Assembly: GCA_018657065.1 (NCBI GenBank)
Contig: JABHXU010000009.1
Span: 1 to 64,000, forward strand
DNA from: an archaeon
Lineage (GTDB): Archaea > Nanobdellota > Nanobdellia > Woesearchaeales > GW2011-AR15
DNA length: 64,000 nt
Direction of reading: 5' to 3'
The translations under genes were made by a program, and so were the position numbers. Below, piece after piece: positions 20,320-29,862 of the stretch (position 1 is its first letter; every line of letters starts with the position of its first letter). Under the pieces are notes generated by a model that did no database searches, was not told the origin of the DNA, and saw only the letters and a list, made by a program, of their open reading frames with translations.

Positions 20320-21024
20320 TTATTTAACAACTCTATCAAATTCTTTTCGTAAATCTACACCACGTTTAACAGTGACTGATTTAATTTTACCATTGTATAA
20401 AATTCCTGCTTTGTTACAGTTTTTTTCTAATTCAGAAAAAATATGTGATATAACTATTATTGTTTTACCTTCTTTACTAACTTCTTTAATAATTTTCCAA
20501 AATTGATCAACTAATTTAGGGTCTAGGCCAGTTGTGGGTTCATCTAAAATAAGTAATTCAGGATTATGAACAAGAGATATTGCAAAATCCAATCTTCGTT
20601 TCATTCCTCCTGAGATATTTTGTGCTAATTTGTCTTTTGAATCATATAAGTTTACAGATCTTAAAATTTTATTAATATGAACATCTAGATCTTTTTTATT
20701 CATTTGAACAGAATTTAAATTTGCATAATAATGCATATTTTCTTTAACTGTTAATTTATAATAAAAAGAATTTTCTTGAGTAGTAAGACCTGTTACTTTA
20801 AGTAAAAAATTTGAGTCTTTTAAAACTTCTTTTTCTTTAAAATAAATACTTCCTGATGTAGGTTTATAAATACCCATTAATACTTTCATTAAGGTTGATT
20901 TACCGGATCCAGATGGACCTATAATTCCAAAAATATCACCCTTACTAATTTTAAGATTAACATTATCTAAAATTTTTTTAGAACCAAAGGCTTTAGTTAT
21001 ATCTTTAAATTCAATTATATACAT
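20320..21024 (-). CDS. ABC transporter ATP-binding protein
   Basis: Walker A 'GPSGSGKST', signature 'NISGGMKRRLDFA', Walker B 'LLILDEPTTGLDP'. Confidence 0.95.
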   Translation of the reverse strand: MYIIEFKDITKAFGSKKILDNVNLKISKGDIFGIIGPSGSGKSTLMKVLMGIYKPTSGSIYFKEKEVLKDSNFLLKVTGLTTQENSFYYKLTVKENMHYYANLNSVQMNKKDLDVHINKILRSVNLYDSKDKLAQNISGGMKRRLDFAISLVHNPELLILDEPTTGLDPKLVDQFWKIIKEVSKEGKTIIVISHIFSELEKNCNKAGILYNGKIKSVTVKRGVDLRKEFDRVVK

Positions 21025-21069
21025 AAAAAAAGTTATTGGTAATAGGTATATAAAGATTATCTAGAAAGA

Positions 21070-21711
21070 TTAAGTTTTTAACAGGATCATAATTAAACAA
21101 TTTTCTTTTCCATACATTTTTGATTCATAGATTTCTCTTTTTACCTGTAAAACATTTAAATTATATTTTTGTCCAAACTCAGTTATTTCTTCTTTTGAGT
21201 ACGCTCTACTGTATATGTCTTGCTTATCGATTTTACAAATTAATTTACTTTCATCAAGTTTACCTTTTAATTCATTTAATGCAATGAAAAATAATCCATT
21301 AGGTTTTAGTGCTTTTGATATTTTTGAAATTGTAATTTCAAAATTTTTAGGATCTAAACATAACATAGAATAGCTTGAAATAATTCCATCAAATTCATTT
21401 TCATAATTAATATTTGTCATTGATATTTCTTTAAAATTTGCAGTAGGATTGTTTGATTTTGCATGTTTAATCATTTCCTTTGAAAAATCTATTCCTGTAA
21501 CATTAAAACCTCTGAATACTAATTCTGTTGTAACTGGAATTCCTGGACCACATCCTAAATCTAACACCTTGGCATTTTCTGGTAATTGATCACAAAATTC
21601 ATTAAATAGAACTAAATAATTTCCTTGGTTAAGATATGGCGAAGCAGTCCTAGCCCCAATTTTATTCCAAGATTTTTGATTTAATTTTATAATGTTCATT
21701 ATTATCTCCAA
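21070..21711 (-). CDS. SAM-dependent class I methyltransferase
   Basis: 'VLDLGCGPGIPVTTELVFRGFNVTGIDFSKEMI'. Confidence 0.88.
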   Translation of the reverse strand: MEIIMNIIKLNQKSWNKIGARTASPYLNQGNYLVLFNEFCDQLPENAKVLDLGCGPGIPVTTELVFRGFNVTGIDFSKEMIKHAKSNNPTANFKEISMTNINYENEFDGIISSYSMLCLDPKNFEITISKISKALKPNGLFFIALNELKGKLDESKLICKIDKQDIYSRAYSKEEITEFGQKYNLNVLQVKREIYESKMYGKENCLIMILLKT

Positions 21712-22685
21712 GTAACTTTTACATCATCAGTTCTTTCATAAGGTCTGATTGGAGAATTTACAACAGTTGTTTTAAGTCCAGCTTTATTCATAATTATTCC
21801 TAGCCAAGCAATCATAGCAGCATTATCTACTAAAAATTGGTTTTCAGGGCAGTAAAATTTTGCTTCACGTTCATCGCACATAATTTTACACATTTCTTGA
21901 AGTCTTTTATTACAAGCAACGCCTCCACCTAAAACTAATTCTTTTTTTTCTGTGTGAGCTAAAGCTCTTTCACTAATTTCAACAAGCATAGCAAAAACAG
22001 TTTCTTGCATAGAATAAGAAAGATCTTCAAGTGTGTATTTTTTTGAATTATATTTGGATTTTAAATTTGTTAAAAGTCCACCAAAATTAACATCCATTCC
22101 TTTAACATTATAGGGAAGTTCAATGTATTTTTTTCCTTTTTTAGCTAATTGTTCAATTTTTGGCCCACCTGGAAAACCTAGACCAGTAAACCGAGCAAAA
22201 CTATCAATAAAATTTCCTATACCAATGTCAAGAGTTTCTCCAAAAATTCTATATTTACCACCATCATATGCAATAACTTGAGTGTTAGCTCCTGAACAAT
22301 AAAGTAAAATTGGATCTTTAAATCCACTTGTCATTTTTCCTATTTCTAAATGAGCAATAGCATGATTTACACCAATTAATGGTTTTTTTAATTTTAAAGC
22401 AAGTGATTTAGCAACAGTTGTACCAACTCTTAGACAATGGCCTAGACCTGGAGCAATTGAAAATGCAATTAGATCAATATCTTTTAATTTTACCTTAGCA
22501 ATTTTTAAAGCTTTAATTATTAATTCATCACAAATATCAATATGATGTTCAGCAACTTTTACAGGAATAAGTCCACCAGTTTTAGTTGTAAAAAGTTTTC
22601 TTTCATTAGATAAAACTGTTTTATCATCTTTTACAATACTAATTCCAAAAGTATGCGCTGTTGATTCAATTCCTAAGCAGATCAT
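21702..22685 (-). CDS. kae1: Kae1/TsaD tRNA N6-threonylcarbamoyladenosine synthase
   Basis: Natural start probably 'MICLGIESTAHTFGISIV' at 22685; 'NHAIAHLEIG', 'LVLGGGVACNKRLQEM'. ORF is open to 22736. Confidence 0.95.
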   Translation of the reverse strand: MICLGIESTAHTFGISIVKDDKTVLSNERKLFTTKTGGLIPVKVAEHHIDICDELIIKALKIAKVKLKDIDLIAFSIAPGLGHCLRVGTTVAKSLALKLKKPLIGVNHAIAHLEIGKMTSGFKDPILLYCSGANTQVIAYDGGKYRIFGETLDIGIGNFIDSFARFTGLGFPGGPKIEQLAKKGKKYIELPYNVKGMDVNFGGLLTNLKSKYNSKKYTLEDLSYSMQETVFAMLVEISERALAHTEKKELVLGGGVACNKRLQEMCKIMCDEREAKFYCPENQFLVDNAAMIAWLGIIMNKAGLKTTVVNSPIRPYERTDDVKVTWR

Positions 22686-22716
22686 AACTAGTGTGAATAA
22701 TAAAGAGTATAAAAGT

Positions 22717-23013
22717 TTATTTGATCTTTTTATCAAGGATTTTATAGAGTGTAAGAATCATATATGGAACAACTAAAAAAAACAAATATTCTTCTAAAGG
22801 TAAAATTCCTATTTTTATTCCTATAAGCATTGAATCACTAAAAGTCCAATGATTTCTATATACTGCGTAAGTATCCCAAATAGTTCCAATAATAAAAAAA
22901 ATTAATGGGATAATAATTCTTTCCTTTCGAGAGTGATATAAGTGAATATGAAGTTTGTATTCTAAAAAAAGTGTAATTAAAAATATACCAATTAAAATAA
23001 TTAGATACTCCAT
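22717..23013 (-). CDS. Single lycopene cyclase-type (CarR half-domain) membrane protein
   Basis: 'WDTYAVYRNHWTFSDSMLIGIKIGILPLEEYLFFLVVPYMILTLY' resembles the lycopene cyclase domain motif (W.. / PLEE.lFF..vp). Confidence 0.75.
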   Translation of the reverse strand: MEYLIILIGIFLITLFLEYKLHIHLYHSRKERIIIPLIFFIIGTIWDTYAVYRNHWTFSDSMLIGIKIGILPLEEYLFFLVVPYMILTLYKILDKKIK

Positions 23014-23090
23014 GCATATTTTTTAAGTATTAAGATATATAAATTTTTTTACTATAAAATTAATATAGTAATGATAGTTTTATGTAAAAT

Positions 23091-23720
23091 ATGGATTCAG
23101 CAGATTTTTGGAAAGAATACCCAAAAGAACCCATCAAAACTAAACCAAATCAATTAGCAAAGAGAGTATATGAATTAACTAAAAACTTTCAAAGCAAAAA
23201 AATATTAGATATTGGTGTAGGAAGAAGTTTTGATCCGATTTTTTTTAATAAAGAAGGATATGATGTAACAGTTATAGATATTTCTCCAAATAGAATAAAA
23301 ACAATAAATGAAGAATTGAAGCTTCAAAGTATTTTAAATGTCAAAGTTATTTTAGAAGATGTTAGAAAAATTAATTTTCCAAATCAATCTTTTGATATTA
23401 TTTATGCTCATGCATCATTACATTATTTTAATGAAATTGAAACTTTAGAAGTAATTAATAATCTTTTTAAAATTTTAAGACCAAATGGAATGATTTTTAT
23501 TCAATGTAAATCTACGTCTGATTCTTTGTTTGGAAAAGGAAATAAACTATCCTCAAATATTTTTGAAAGCAATGGAAGGATTAGACATTTTTTTACAAAA
23601 GAATTCATGAAAAAGCTTCTAAATAAATTTAAGGTTTTAGAACTTGAAGAGATTGTTAGTGAATATATTGGTCATAAAGGAAGATCAGCTTATATAGCAG
23701 TAATTGCTAAGAAATTATAA
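23091..23720 (+). CDS. SAM-dependent methyltransferase
   Basis: 'KILDIGVGRSFDPIFFNKEGYDVTVIDISPNRI'. Confidence 0.85.
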   Translation: MDSADFWKEYPKEPIKTKPNQLAKRVYELTKNFQSKKILDIGVGRSFDPIFFNKEGYDVTVIDISPNRIKTINEELKLQSILNVKVILEDVRKINFPNQSFDIIYAHASLHYFNEIETLEVINNLFKILRPNGMIFIQCKSTSDSLFGKGNKLSSNIFESNGRIRHFFTKEFMKKLLNKFKVLELEEIVSEYIGHKGRSAYIAVIAKKL

Positions 23721-23745
23721 ATACTAGATTAACAAATTAATAATT

Positions 23746-23982
23746 ATGACATTAGATGTTATTGGTTTTTTTGGAATGAGTTTAATTCTGTTTGCATTTA
23801 TTATGAACCAAATTAAAAAATGGCATGAAGATGATTTAATCTATGATATATTTAATGCGGTAGGTGGAGTTATTATGGTTGTTTACGCATATTTAATCAA
23901 AGGTTATCCTTTTTTAGTATTAAATTTTATATGGGCTATTGTTTCAATTAGAGATGTAATTATTGGTTTAAAGAAACTTTAG
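23746..23982 (+). CDS. Small CBU_0592-like membrane protein
   Basis: 'IGFFGMSLILFAFIMNQIKKW...AVGGVIMVVYAYLIKGYPFLVLNFIWAIVSI'. Confidence 0.65.
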   Translation: MTLDVIGFFGMSLILFAFIMNQIKKWHEDDLIYDIFNAVGGVIMVVYAYLIKGYPFLVLNFIWAIVSIRDVIIGLKKL

Positions 23983-23983
23983 G

Positions 23984-24535
23984 TTAAGAAAAACTTTTTC
24001 TAAAACTAATTGCAAAAAATATACTTACTATTGAAAATCCCATCATTGTGTAAAACAAATAATTAAATCCAAAATTATGTACTATAATACCACCTAAAAA
24101 TGCAGCTCCTGCCATGACAAAAGAACTAAGGGCAGAATTAAATCCCCAGTCTGAAGCATATTTTCCTTTTGTTAAAAAACTTGAATAAATTAAATTGTAT
24201 GATGGAGTTCCAAAGGATTCACCTAGAGCCATAATAATTTGAATTAAGTATAAATGAATTAAAGATGTTGCAAAGACATAACTAGTCCATCCAATAAGTC
24301 TGCAAATAAATCCTAAAATTAAAAAATAATCTGCATATTTTTGATGATTTTCATAATTTCTAATAATTAATGTTAAAATTCCTACAGTTAATATGTAAAA
24401 ACTCCATATACCTCCAACATGGTAAATTGCTGAATCAATTTTTTGAATAAATACAGCATACAAAGGTGAAAACATATTCATAGCAAATAAAAAAAAGGAA
24501 TTTACAAGGAGTAATTGTTTTAGTTGTTTTTTCAT
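23984..24535 (-). CDS. Half-size MFS-like membrane protein (about 6 TM)
   Basis: 183 aa hydrophobic ORF; overlaps the upstream NUDIX gene by ATGA. Confidence 0.6.
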   Translation of the reverse strand: MKKQLKQLLLVNSFFLFAMNMFSPLYAVFIQKIDSAIYHVGGIWSFYILTVGILTLIIRNYENHQKYADYFLILGFICRLIGWTSYVFATSLIHLYLIQIIMALGESFGTPSYNLIYSSFLTKGKYASDWGFNSALSSFVMAGAAFLGGIIVHNFGFNYLFYTMMGFSIVSIFFAISFRKSFS

Positions 24536-25110
24536 TTTTTAATTGATAAAATGTATTTTAATAAAACTCCAATAGTTCGATCTTCTTTAATTTGTCCATT
24601 TAGACACATTGTTTTAGTTTCTTCTAAAGATTTCCATACAGGTTCTATTTCTTCACCTTGTTCAAGTTTTTGTCCTGAAAGATTTTTTTCAAATTTATTT
24701 ACAATAAAGTAAAATAAATCCCATTCAATAGTTGCACCAGCTTTTGCTGTATGAATGTGTTTAAGTTCTTTAATTATATGTCCTGTTTCTTCTAAACATT
24801 CATTTTTAGCAGCTGACAAAGCAAACTTAAGTATATTTTTCCCAGAAGTTCTAGCCGCATTGTATTTTTCTAAAGAATTAAACACTTTTCCACCTGGAAG
24901 TCTATAATCATAATCTTCAAGTTCAGCTCTATATTCTTTTGTTAAAAGAATTTTATCTTCTTTAACTAAAATTAAACGAACACCTGGACACCTTCTTGCA
25001 ATTTCAAAATCAACTTTAATGTCACCTGAAATCATTGGTTTTTTTATAACTTCAAAATGTTTTCCTGAATATACAATTCTCTCAGGACCGTTTGGTAGAA
25101 ATTTAGACAT
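24532..25110 (-). CDS. NUDIX hydrolase
   Basis: 'YRLPGGKVFN...ALSAAKNECLEETGHI', an interrupted Nudix box. Confidence 0.8.
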   Translation of the reverse strand: MSKFLPNGPERIVYSGKHFEVIKKPMISGDIKVDFEIARRCPGVRLILVKEDKILLTKEYRAELEDYDYRLPGGKVFNSLEKYNAARTSGKNILKFALSAAKNECLEETGHIIKELKHIHTAKAGATIEWDLFYFIVNKFEKNLSGQKLEQGEEIEPVWKSLEETKTMCLNGQIKEDRTIGVLLKYILSIKK

Positions 25111-25174
25111 AGCTAAATATAAATTAGAGAGTTATAAATATTTTTCTGAGTCAAAATTGAAAAAAAATTCATAT

Positions 25175-26077
25175 CTAAGTCGAATCTTTATGATTATAAT
25201 GTGGAATTCCTTTTGAAATCACTCTAATTAAATTTAGCACGACAGGGTAGCTCATATTCAAATCCTCTTGCATATGATTTAGCATATTAAATTCGCCTTC
25301 AAATTGATCTGGTGAATTAAGTTCTCTATATTCACCATCTTGTTTTTGAATATATGTTTTTGAAACAAATTCTTGTTCTACAAGAGTATCAAGAACGGAA
25401 TCATCTTTAATAGTTTCAATTAGTTGTTTAATTTCATTGATTTTTTCTGCTTTAACTTGAAATCTGATATACAATTCATTATGAGTACTATCTGTAACAC
25501 TTTCACATGTTCGTGAGGAAAGTATTACTTCATAGACATATTCATCAGATGTTTGTGCTTCCATTAAATCAAAACCAGTACAATATAAGTAAACTTCGTT
25601 AAATAATTCTTTATATCTTGTAACACTAAGCATTACTGCATTTTGAGAAAAATTAAGATAAGCAAGATGCTCATTTTGTATGTTTTTATGTTCTTTAGTA
25701 GCAGCATGACCTGGATTTATTTTTTCATACCAGGGAGTGACATCAAGTTGTACCCAACTTTTTGTAATTGGATCTAATACTTCAATATAATTTTGAATAG
25801 ATCCAAATTCACTTTGAGTTGCAAAATATTTTACTTCAAATCCTTTCTCTTCAAGATCTTGTCCAAGTCTATAAGCTACTCTTGCACAGTCTGACGCATC
25901 AATAAATTCAGGGTTAAAAGCTAAGATACCTTCAGGATTTATTGGGTGGATGTATAATTCTAGATTAGGTGATAAAAATTCATTTCTAAAACCAAAAACC
26001 TCAACGCGTCTAACTAAGTCTAAATGATGTTCAAATTCTGCTTTGATGTCAGGATGTATGTCATCTAAAGTGACCAT
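25175..26077 (-). CDS. Hypothetical protein, possible transglutaminase/papain-like fold
   Basis: 'SDCARVAYRLGQDLEEKGFEVKYF...SIQNYIEVLDPITKSWVQLDVTPW' resembles Cys ... (His) ... Asp transglutaminase-core spacing. Confidence 0.5.
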   Translation of the reverse strand: MVTLDDIHPDIKAEFEHHLDLVRRVEVFGFRNEFLSPNLELYIHPINPEGILAFNPEFIDASDCARVAYRLGQDLEEKGFEVKYFATQSEFGSIQNYIEVLDPITKSWVQLDVTPWYEKINPGHAATKEHKNIQNEHLAYLNFSQNAVMLSVTRYKELFNEVYLYCTGFDLMEAQTSDEYVYEVILSSRTCESVTDSTHNELYIRFQVKAEKINEIKQLIETIKDDSVLDTLVEQEFVSKTYIQKQDGEYRELNSPDQFEGEFNMLNHMQEDLNMSYPVVLNLIRVISKGIPHYNHKDST

Positions 26078-26179
26078 GAGGTGAGGGGAATTAGCTTATA
26101 TTTAAGAATATCTAGGTAAGAACTATTTTATTTTTTAAGTAGGTTAAATTAAATTTATTCTTAATTTTTCTAGTGATAA

Positions 26180-26188
26180 TCCACTGGA
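26180..26188 (-). promoter_or_regulatory. ORB-like origin recognition core (TCCAGTGGA) upstream of orc1/cdc6
   Basis: + strand TCCACTGGA at 26180-26188 in the ~150-bp gap preceding the orc1/cdc6 ORF. Confidence 0.5.
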
Positions 26189-26232
26189 CATTTTCACGTC
26201 AGGTTTATAAAAGGTAGATTTAAATAATTAAT

Positions 26233-27321
26233 TTGATTATAATGAAAGTTATGGGTGTATTTGACGAGATGCTTAAAAGTGGAGAATCCTTATTTATGGA
26301 TCCTGTTGCTTTAGATTATGATTATCTTCCTAAATTAATTCCTTATAGAGAAAAAGAACAAAGACAAGTTGCTCTATGTATAAAGCCTTTGTTTGGAAAC
26401 AGAAATGGAAAAAACGTGTTAGTTCATGGTGCACCAGGAATAGGAAAAACTGCAGCAATAAAACATATTTTTAGAGAATTAGAAGATAAAACAGATGATA
26501 TTATTCCCATATACATTAATACTTGGCAAAAAAATACAACTTATAAAATTGTTGTAGAAATTTGTGATCAATTAAACTATAAATTTACTCATAATAAAAA
26601 AACAGAAGAATTATTTGCAATTGTTCAAAAAGATTTAAACAAAAAATCTGTAGTATTTTGTTTTGATGAAATTGATAAAGTTGAAGATTTAGATTTTTTA
26701 TATATGATTTTAGAAAAACTTTACAGAAAAACAATAATTTTAGTTACTAATTATAAAATCTGGGCAGTTAATCTTGATGAAAGAATTAAATCAAGATTAA
26801 ATTTAGAATCACTAGAATTTCAAAAATATAACTCAAGTGAATTAAAAGGAATTTTACATGAAAGATTAAAATATGCTTTTGTACCTAATGTTTGGGATAC
26901 TGCAGCTTTAGAAATGGCTGTACGAAAAACTGCTGTTGTTGGTGACGTTAGAACTGGTTTATATATTCTTAGAGAGGCAGGAAATAATGCTGAAAATAGA
27001 TCAAGTAGAAAAATTGAAATTGATGATGTTAAGCACGCAATATCTAGTATTTCAGAAATAAAAATTAAAAAAACTACAGAACTTAAAGATGAAGAGCAAA
27101 TGGTTCTAAAATTAATTAAAGATAATTCTGGGAAAAAAATTGGAGATTTGTTTAATATTTACAAAGAACAAGGTGGAGAAGGGGTCTATAAAACATTTCA
27201 AAGAAAAATTGAATTCTTATCAAAAAACAAATTTATCTCAACTAAAAAACAGCTTGGAGGCAATGAGGGCACCACTACATTAGTTAATTATGAGAGAGAA
27301 ACTAAGTTAGATGAATACTAA
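26233..27321 (+). CDS. cdc6: Orc1/Cdc6 replication initiator AAA+ ATPase
   Basis: 'VLVHGAPGIGKTAAIKHIFRELE', 'SVVFCFDEIDKVED', C-terminal winged helix. Confidence 0.92.
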   Translation: MIIMKVMGVFDEMLKSGESLFMDPVALDYDYLPKLIPYREKEQRQVALCIKPLFGNRNGKNVLVHGAPGIGKTAAIKHIFRELEDKTDDIIPIYINTWQKNTTYKIVVEICDQLNYKFTHNKKTEELFAIVQKDLNKKSVVFCFDEIDKVEDLDFLYMILEKLYRKTIILVTNYKIWAVNLDERIKSRLNLESLEFQKYNSSELKGILHERLKYAFVPNVWDTAALEMAVRKTAVVGDVRTGLYILREAGNNAENRSSRKIEIDDVKHAISSISEIKIKKTTELKDEEQMVLKLIKDNSGKKIGDLFNIYKEQGGEGVYKTFQRKIEFLSKNKFISTKKQLGGNEGTTTLVNYERETKLDEY

Positions 27322-27361
27322 CTAAATCTTTAAATATTTACTTTGCATACTGTTTTTTATT

Positions 27362-28042
27362 ATGGGGGATATTATTACTTATGAGAATCTATACGAAGTA
27401 GTTCGTAAAGAAAAATCTAGTGACGCTCTACAAAAACTTAATTCTAATGTTATTAGTCAAATGACTGATTATTTAAGAACAAAAATCCAAGTATATAAAG
27501 AAGCTAAACAAAAAAACTTACCTGATTTAGAAAAAATTCGAACTCAAGTTCTGAGTGCTAGAAGACTTATAAAAAATTTATATGAGCTTAGAGAAAGAAA
27601 AATAGTAAATTTATCTGTAACTAAAAGTAGGGCAAAATCTAATTTAGAGGAAGAAGAGAACCTTTTAGACTATGAAAAACAATTGCTTGGTGAACTGTGT
27701 AATAATATAACAAAGTTACGAAAAACAGTTCTATTAAACCTTCTAAACGCAAAGACACCAGGAAGTGAAGCAGAACCTAATAAAAACACACAAGAATCTA
27801 AACCTGTGCAAAATGTTGAGGAAAAAAAATTAGCAGAAGTATCTAAAGAAGAATCTAAACAAGAAGTAAAAACAGTTATGATTCGATTTACCAATAATGT
27901 TCCTAAATTTTTAGGAAAACAAATGGAAGTTTATGGACCTTTTAAACCTGGTGACATAGCTAACTTAGATATTGATATAGTAAATATATTAATTAAAAAA
28001 GAAGTTGCTGAGATTATAGTAAGCGATAGTCCAGTTAATTAG
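27362..28042 (+). CDS. Archaeal GINS complex subunit
   Basis: 'ITYENLYEVVRKEKSSDALQKL' N-terminus and C-terminal B-domain 'PKFLGKQMEVYGPFKPGDIANLDIDIVNILIKKEVAEII'. Confidence 0.85.
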   Translation: MGDIITYENLYEVVRKEKSSDALQKLNSNVISQMTDYLRTKIQVYKEAKQKNLPDLEKIRTQVLSARRLIKNLYELRERKIVNLSVTKSRAKSNLEEEENLLDYEKQLLGELCNNITKLRKTVLLNLLNAKTPGSEAEPNKNTQESKPVQNVEEKKLAEVSKEESKQEVKTVMIRFTNNVPKFLGKQMEVYGPFKPGDIANLDIDIVNILIKKEVAEIIVSDSPVN

Positions 28043-28117
28043 ATTTCTAAATATTAAAGTAATATAAAAATAATAAATAAATTAAATATTAAATAATTAA
28101 GAATAAAAATTTTAAGA

Positions 28118-28426
28118 TTATACAATCTCAAATCTCTTAGCTCTAAATCCTTGTCTTTGAACATGGAATTTTTTGCAATCTAGACACTGAAATTTAATAT
28201 CTGATTTTTTAGTTTGTTTTTTACCAGTCATTTTCCATTTAGTAATAGCTGGTTTAGAATACTTACCGTGGTTACCAAATCCTCTAGCTTGTCCTCTTAA
28301 TTTTGCTCTATATTTTGATCCATACGATAAACTTGATGATTTACCTTTTTTAACTTGGTAAACTTTGTGTTCTGTATGTTTTTTACATGTTGGACAATGT
28401 GTTCTCTTCGATTTAGGTAGTTTCAT
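28118..28426 (-). CDS. rpl44e: 50S ribosomal protein L44e
   Basis: 'MKLPKSKRTHCPTCKKHTEHKVYQVKKGK...KFQCLDCKKFHVQRQGFRAKRFEI'; ORF open to 28450. Confidence 0.95.
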   Translation of the reverse strand: MKLPKSKRTHCPTCKKHTEHKVYQVKKGKSSSLSYGSKYRAKLRGQARGFGNHGKYSKPAITKWKMTGKKQTKKSDIKFQCLDCKKFHVQRQGFRAKRFEIV

Positions 28427-28526
28427 GACTATTCTGGAAAAAAGAGTCATTTAAAAAGCTTTTGAAATTGGAACTATTTTAAAGCTCAAAAATAGTTTAG
28501 ATTTCTTATGTTTTGTATAGATAATA

Positions 28527-29063
28527 ATGAATAAAATCAAACAACTTAAATTAAAGAAATTATTTTCTTTTTTTATGAGTGTTCCTAAACAACCAAAAAA
28601 TGCAAATTTAATCATTAGTTTAATGTATAGAGATGAGAAAGTCTATAATGAAGTTCTAGAAATCTTAATTAAAGAATTTGGGGAAATCAAAAAACAAACT
28701 GAAGTGTTTGATTTTAATTTTACTAAGTTTTATGAAGAAGAATTTGGAAAAGAATTAAAAAAAATATATTTAATCTTTGATCAAATTCAAATGGTAGATA
28801 TTGTTAAAATTAAGCATTATTGTTTTCAAATTGAGATGAAATATTCACAAATTGGACAAAGATTCATAAATATTGATTGTGGATATGTAACTAAAAATTC
28901 ATTTGTTTTAGCAAGTTTTAAAGAAAGAGCACATAGAATATTTGTTGGAGATGGAGTTTATGTAGATCTACAGCTAGTTAAAGAAAATAAAGAATGGAAA
29001 TCCTTTAAATGGACTTTCCCAGACATAGATAAAATAAAAAAATTATTTCTTGCAAAAACCTAG
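28527..29063 (+). CDS. DUF4416 family protein
   Basis: 'ANLIISLMYRDEKVYNEVLEILIKEFGEI...RFINIDCGYVTKNSFVLASFKERAHRIFVGDGVYVDLQLV'. Confidence 0.75.
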   Translation: MNKIKQLKLKKLFSFFMSVPKQPKNANLIISLMYRDEKVYNEVLEILIKEFGEIKKQTEVFDFNFTKFYEEEFGKELKKIYLIFDQIQMVDIVKIKHYCFQIEMKYSQIGQRFINIDCGYVTKNSFVLASFKERAHRIFVGDGVYVDLQLVKENKEWKSFKWTFPDIDKIKKLFLAKT

Positions 29064-29393
29064 TGAACATTTACATTCACATTTTTGTACTTTATTGAAA
29101 ATACATGCAAATATTAATCCGGCTACAAAGAAATCTACAAAAGCCCATACCATTCCAAGTAAGATTCCTAGAAAGCTTAAGTTGTAACCTACATACACTG
29201 AACTAAGCATATGAACAAACGCTGTACCCCAACCAAGCCACGCAGCACTAACACTTAATATTAAAATGTAAATTGAAGCTGTTAATCCTAATGCAATACC
29301 TAATTTTTTAGGATGTAAGTGGTGGTCATGTTTTCTACTTTCACCAGATGATTTGCGGTGAGCTGTTTTATGATGAACTCCTTTTTTTGCCAT
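29043..29393 (-). CDS. Small membrane protein of the archaeal 'bacteriophage holin'-annotated type
   Basis: 'KLGIALGLTASIYILILSVSAAWLGWG...LGMVWAFVDFFVAGLIFACIFN'. Confidence 0.6.
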   Translation of the reverse strand: MAKKGVHHKTAHRKSSGESRKHDHHLHPKKLGIALGLTASIYILILSVSAAWLGWGTAFVHMLSSVYVGYNLSFLGILLGMVWAFVDFFVAGLIFACIFNKVQKCECKCSLGFCKK

Positions 29394-29454
29394 TTTATTA
29401 TAAAATGAATAAGTTCACTATAAATATTTTTCTTTATTTAGTTACAACTCTTAA

Positions 29455-29829
29455 GTGACAAATAAAACGAAAGATTTATATAGTATTTGCAGATTTACTA
29501 CTGATATGTTAAAACAAATATCTGTAAAAGCAATAAAGGGAAAAAATGCATTAAAACAAATGTATAATGAAGCACAAATATATCTTGATAATATTGGGTT
29601 TTCAAAAGAACAAATTCTTTCTTTAACAGATAGCGATAAAGCAATTAGAACCTATTTGTTTTCACAAGGAAAAGAAAAAATACTACTTGAATATCAACAA
29701 GATAATGTTGAAGAAGTATTAAAACTTGTATTCCATCCTATGGAAATTAAATTTGTATATGATATTTTGCTTATGAGATTTAATCAATTAGCTAAAGAAA
29801 AAGGTTCAGTCTATATCTTTAATACGTAA
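29455..29829 (+). CDS. Hypothetical protein (GTG start)
   Basis: ORF only. Confidence 0.5.
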   Translation: MTNKTKDLYSICRFTTDMLKQISVKAIKGKNALKQMYNEAQIYLDNIGFSKEQILSLTDSDKAIRTYLFSQGKEKILLEYQQDNVEEVLKLVFHPMEIKFVYDILLMRFNQLAKEKGSVYIFNT

Positions 29830-29862
29830 TAATAAAATATTAAAAAAATATTAAGAAAAATT

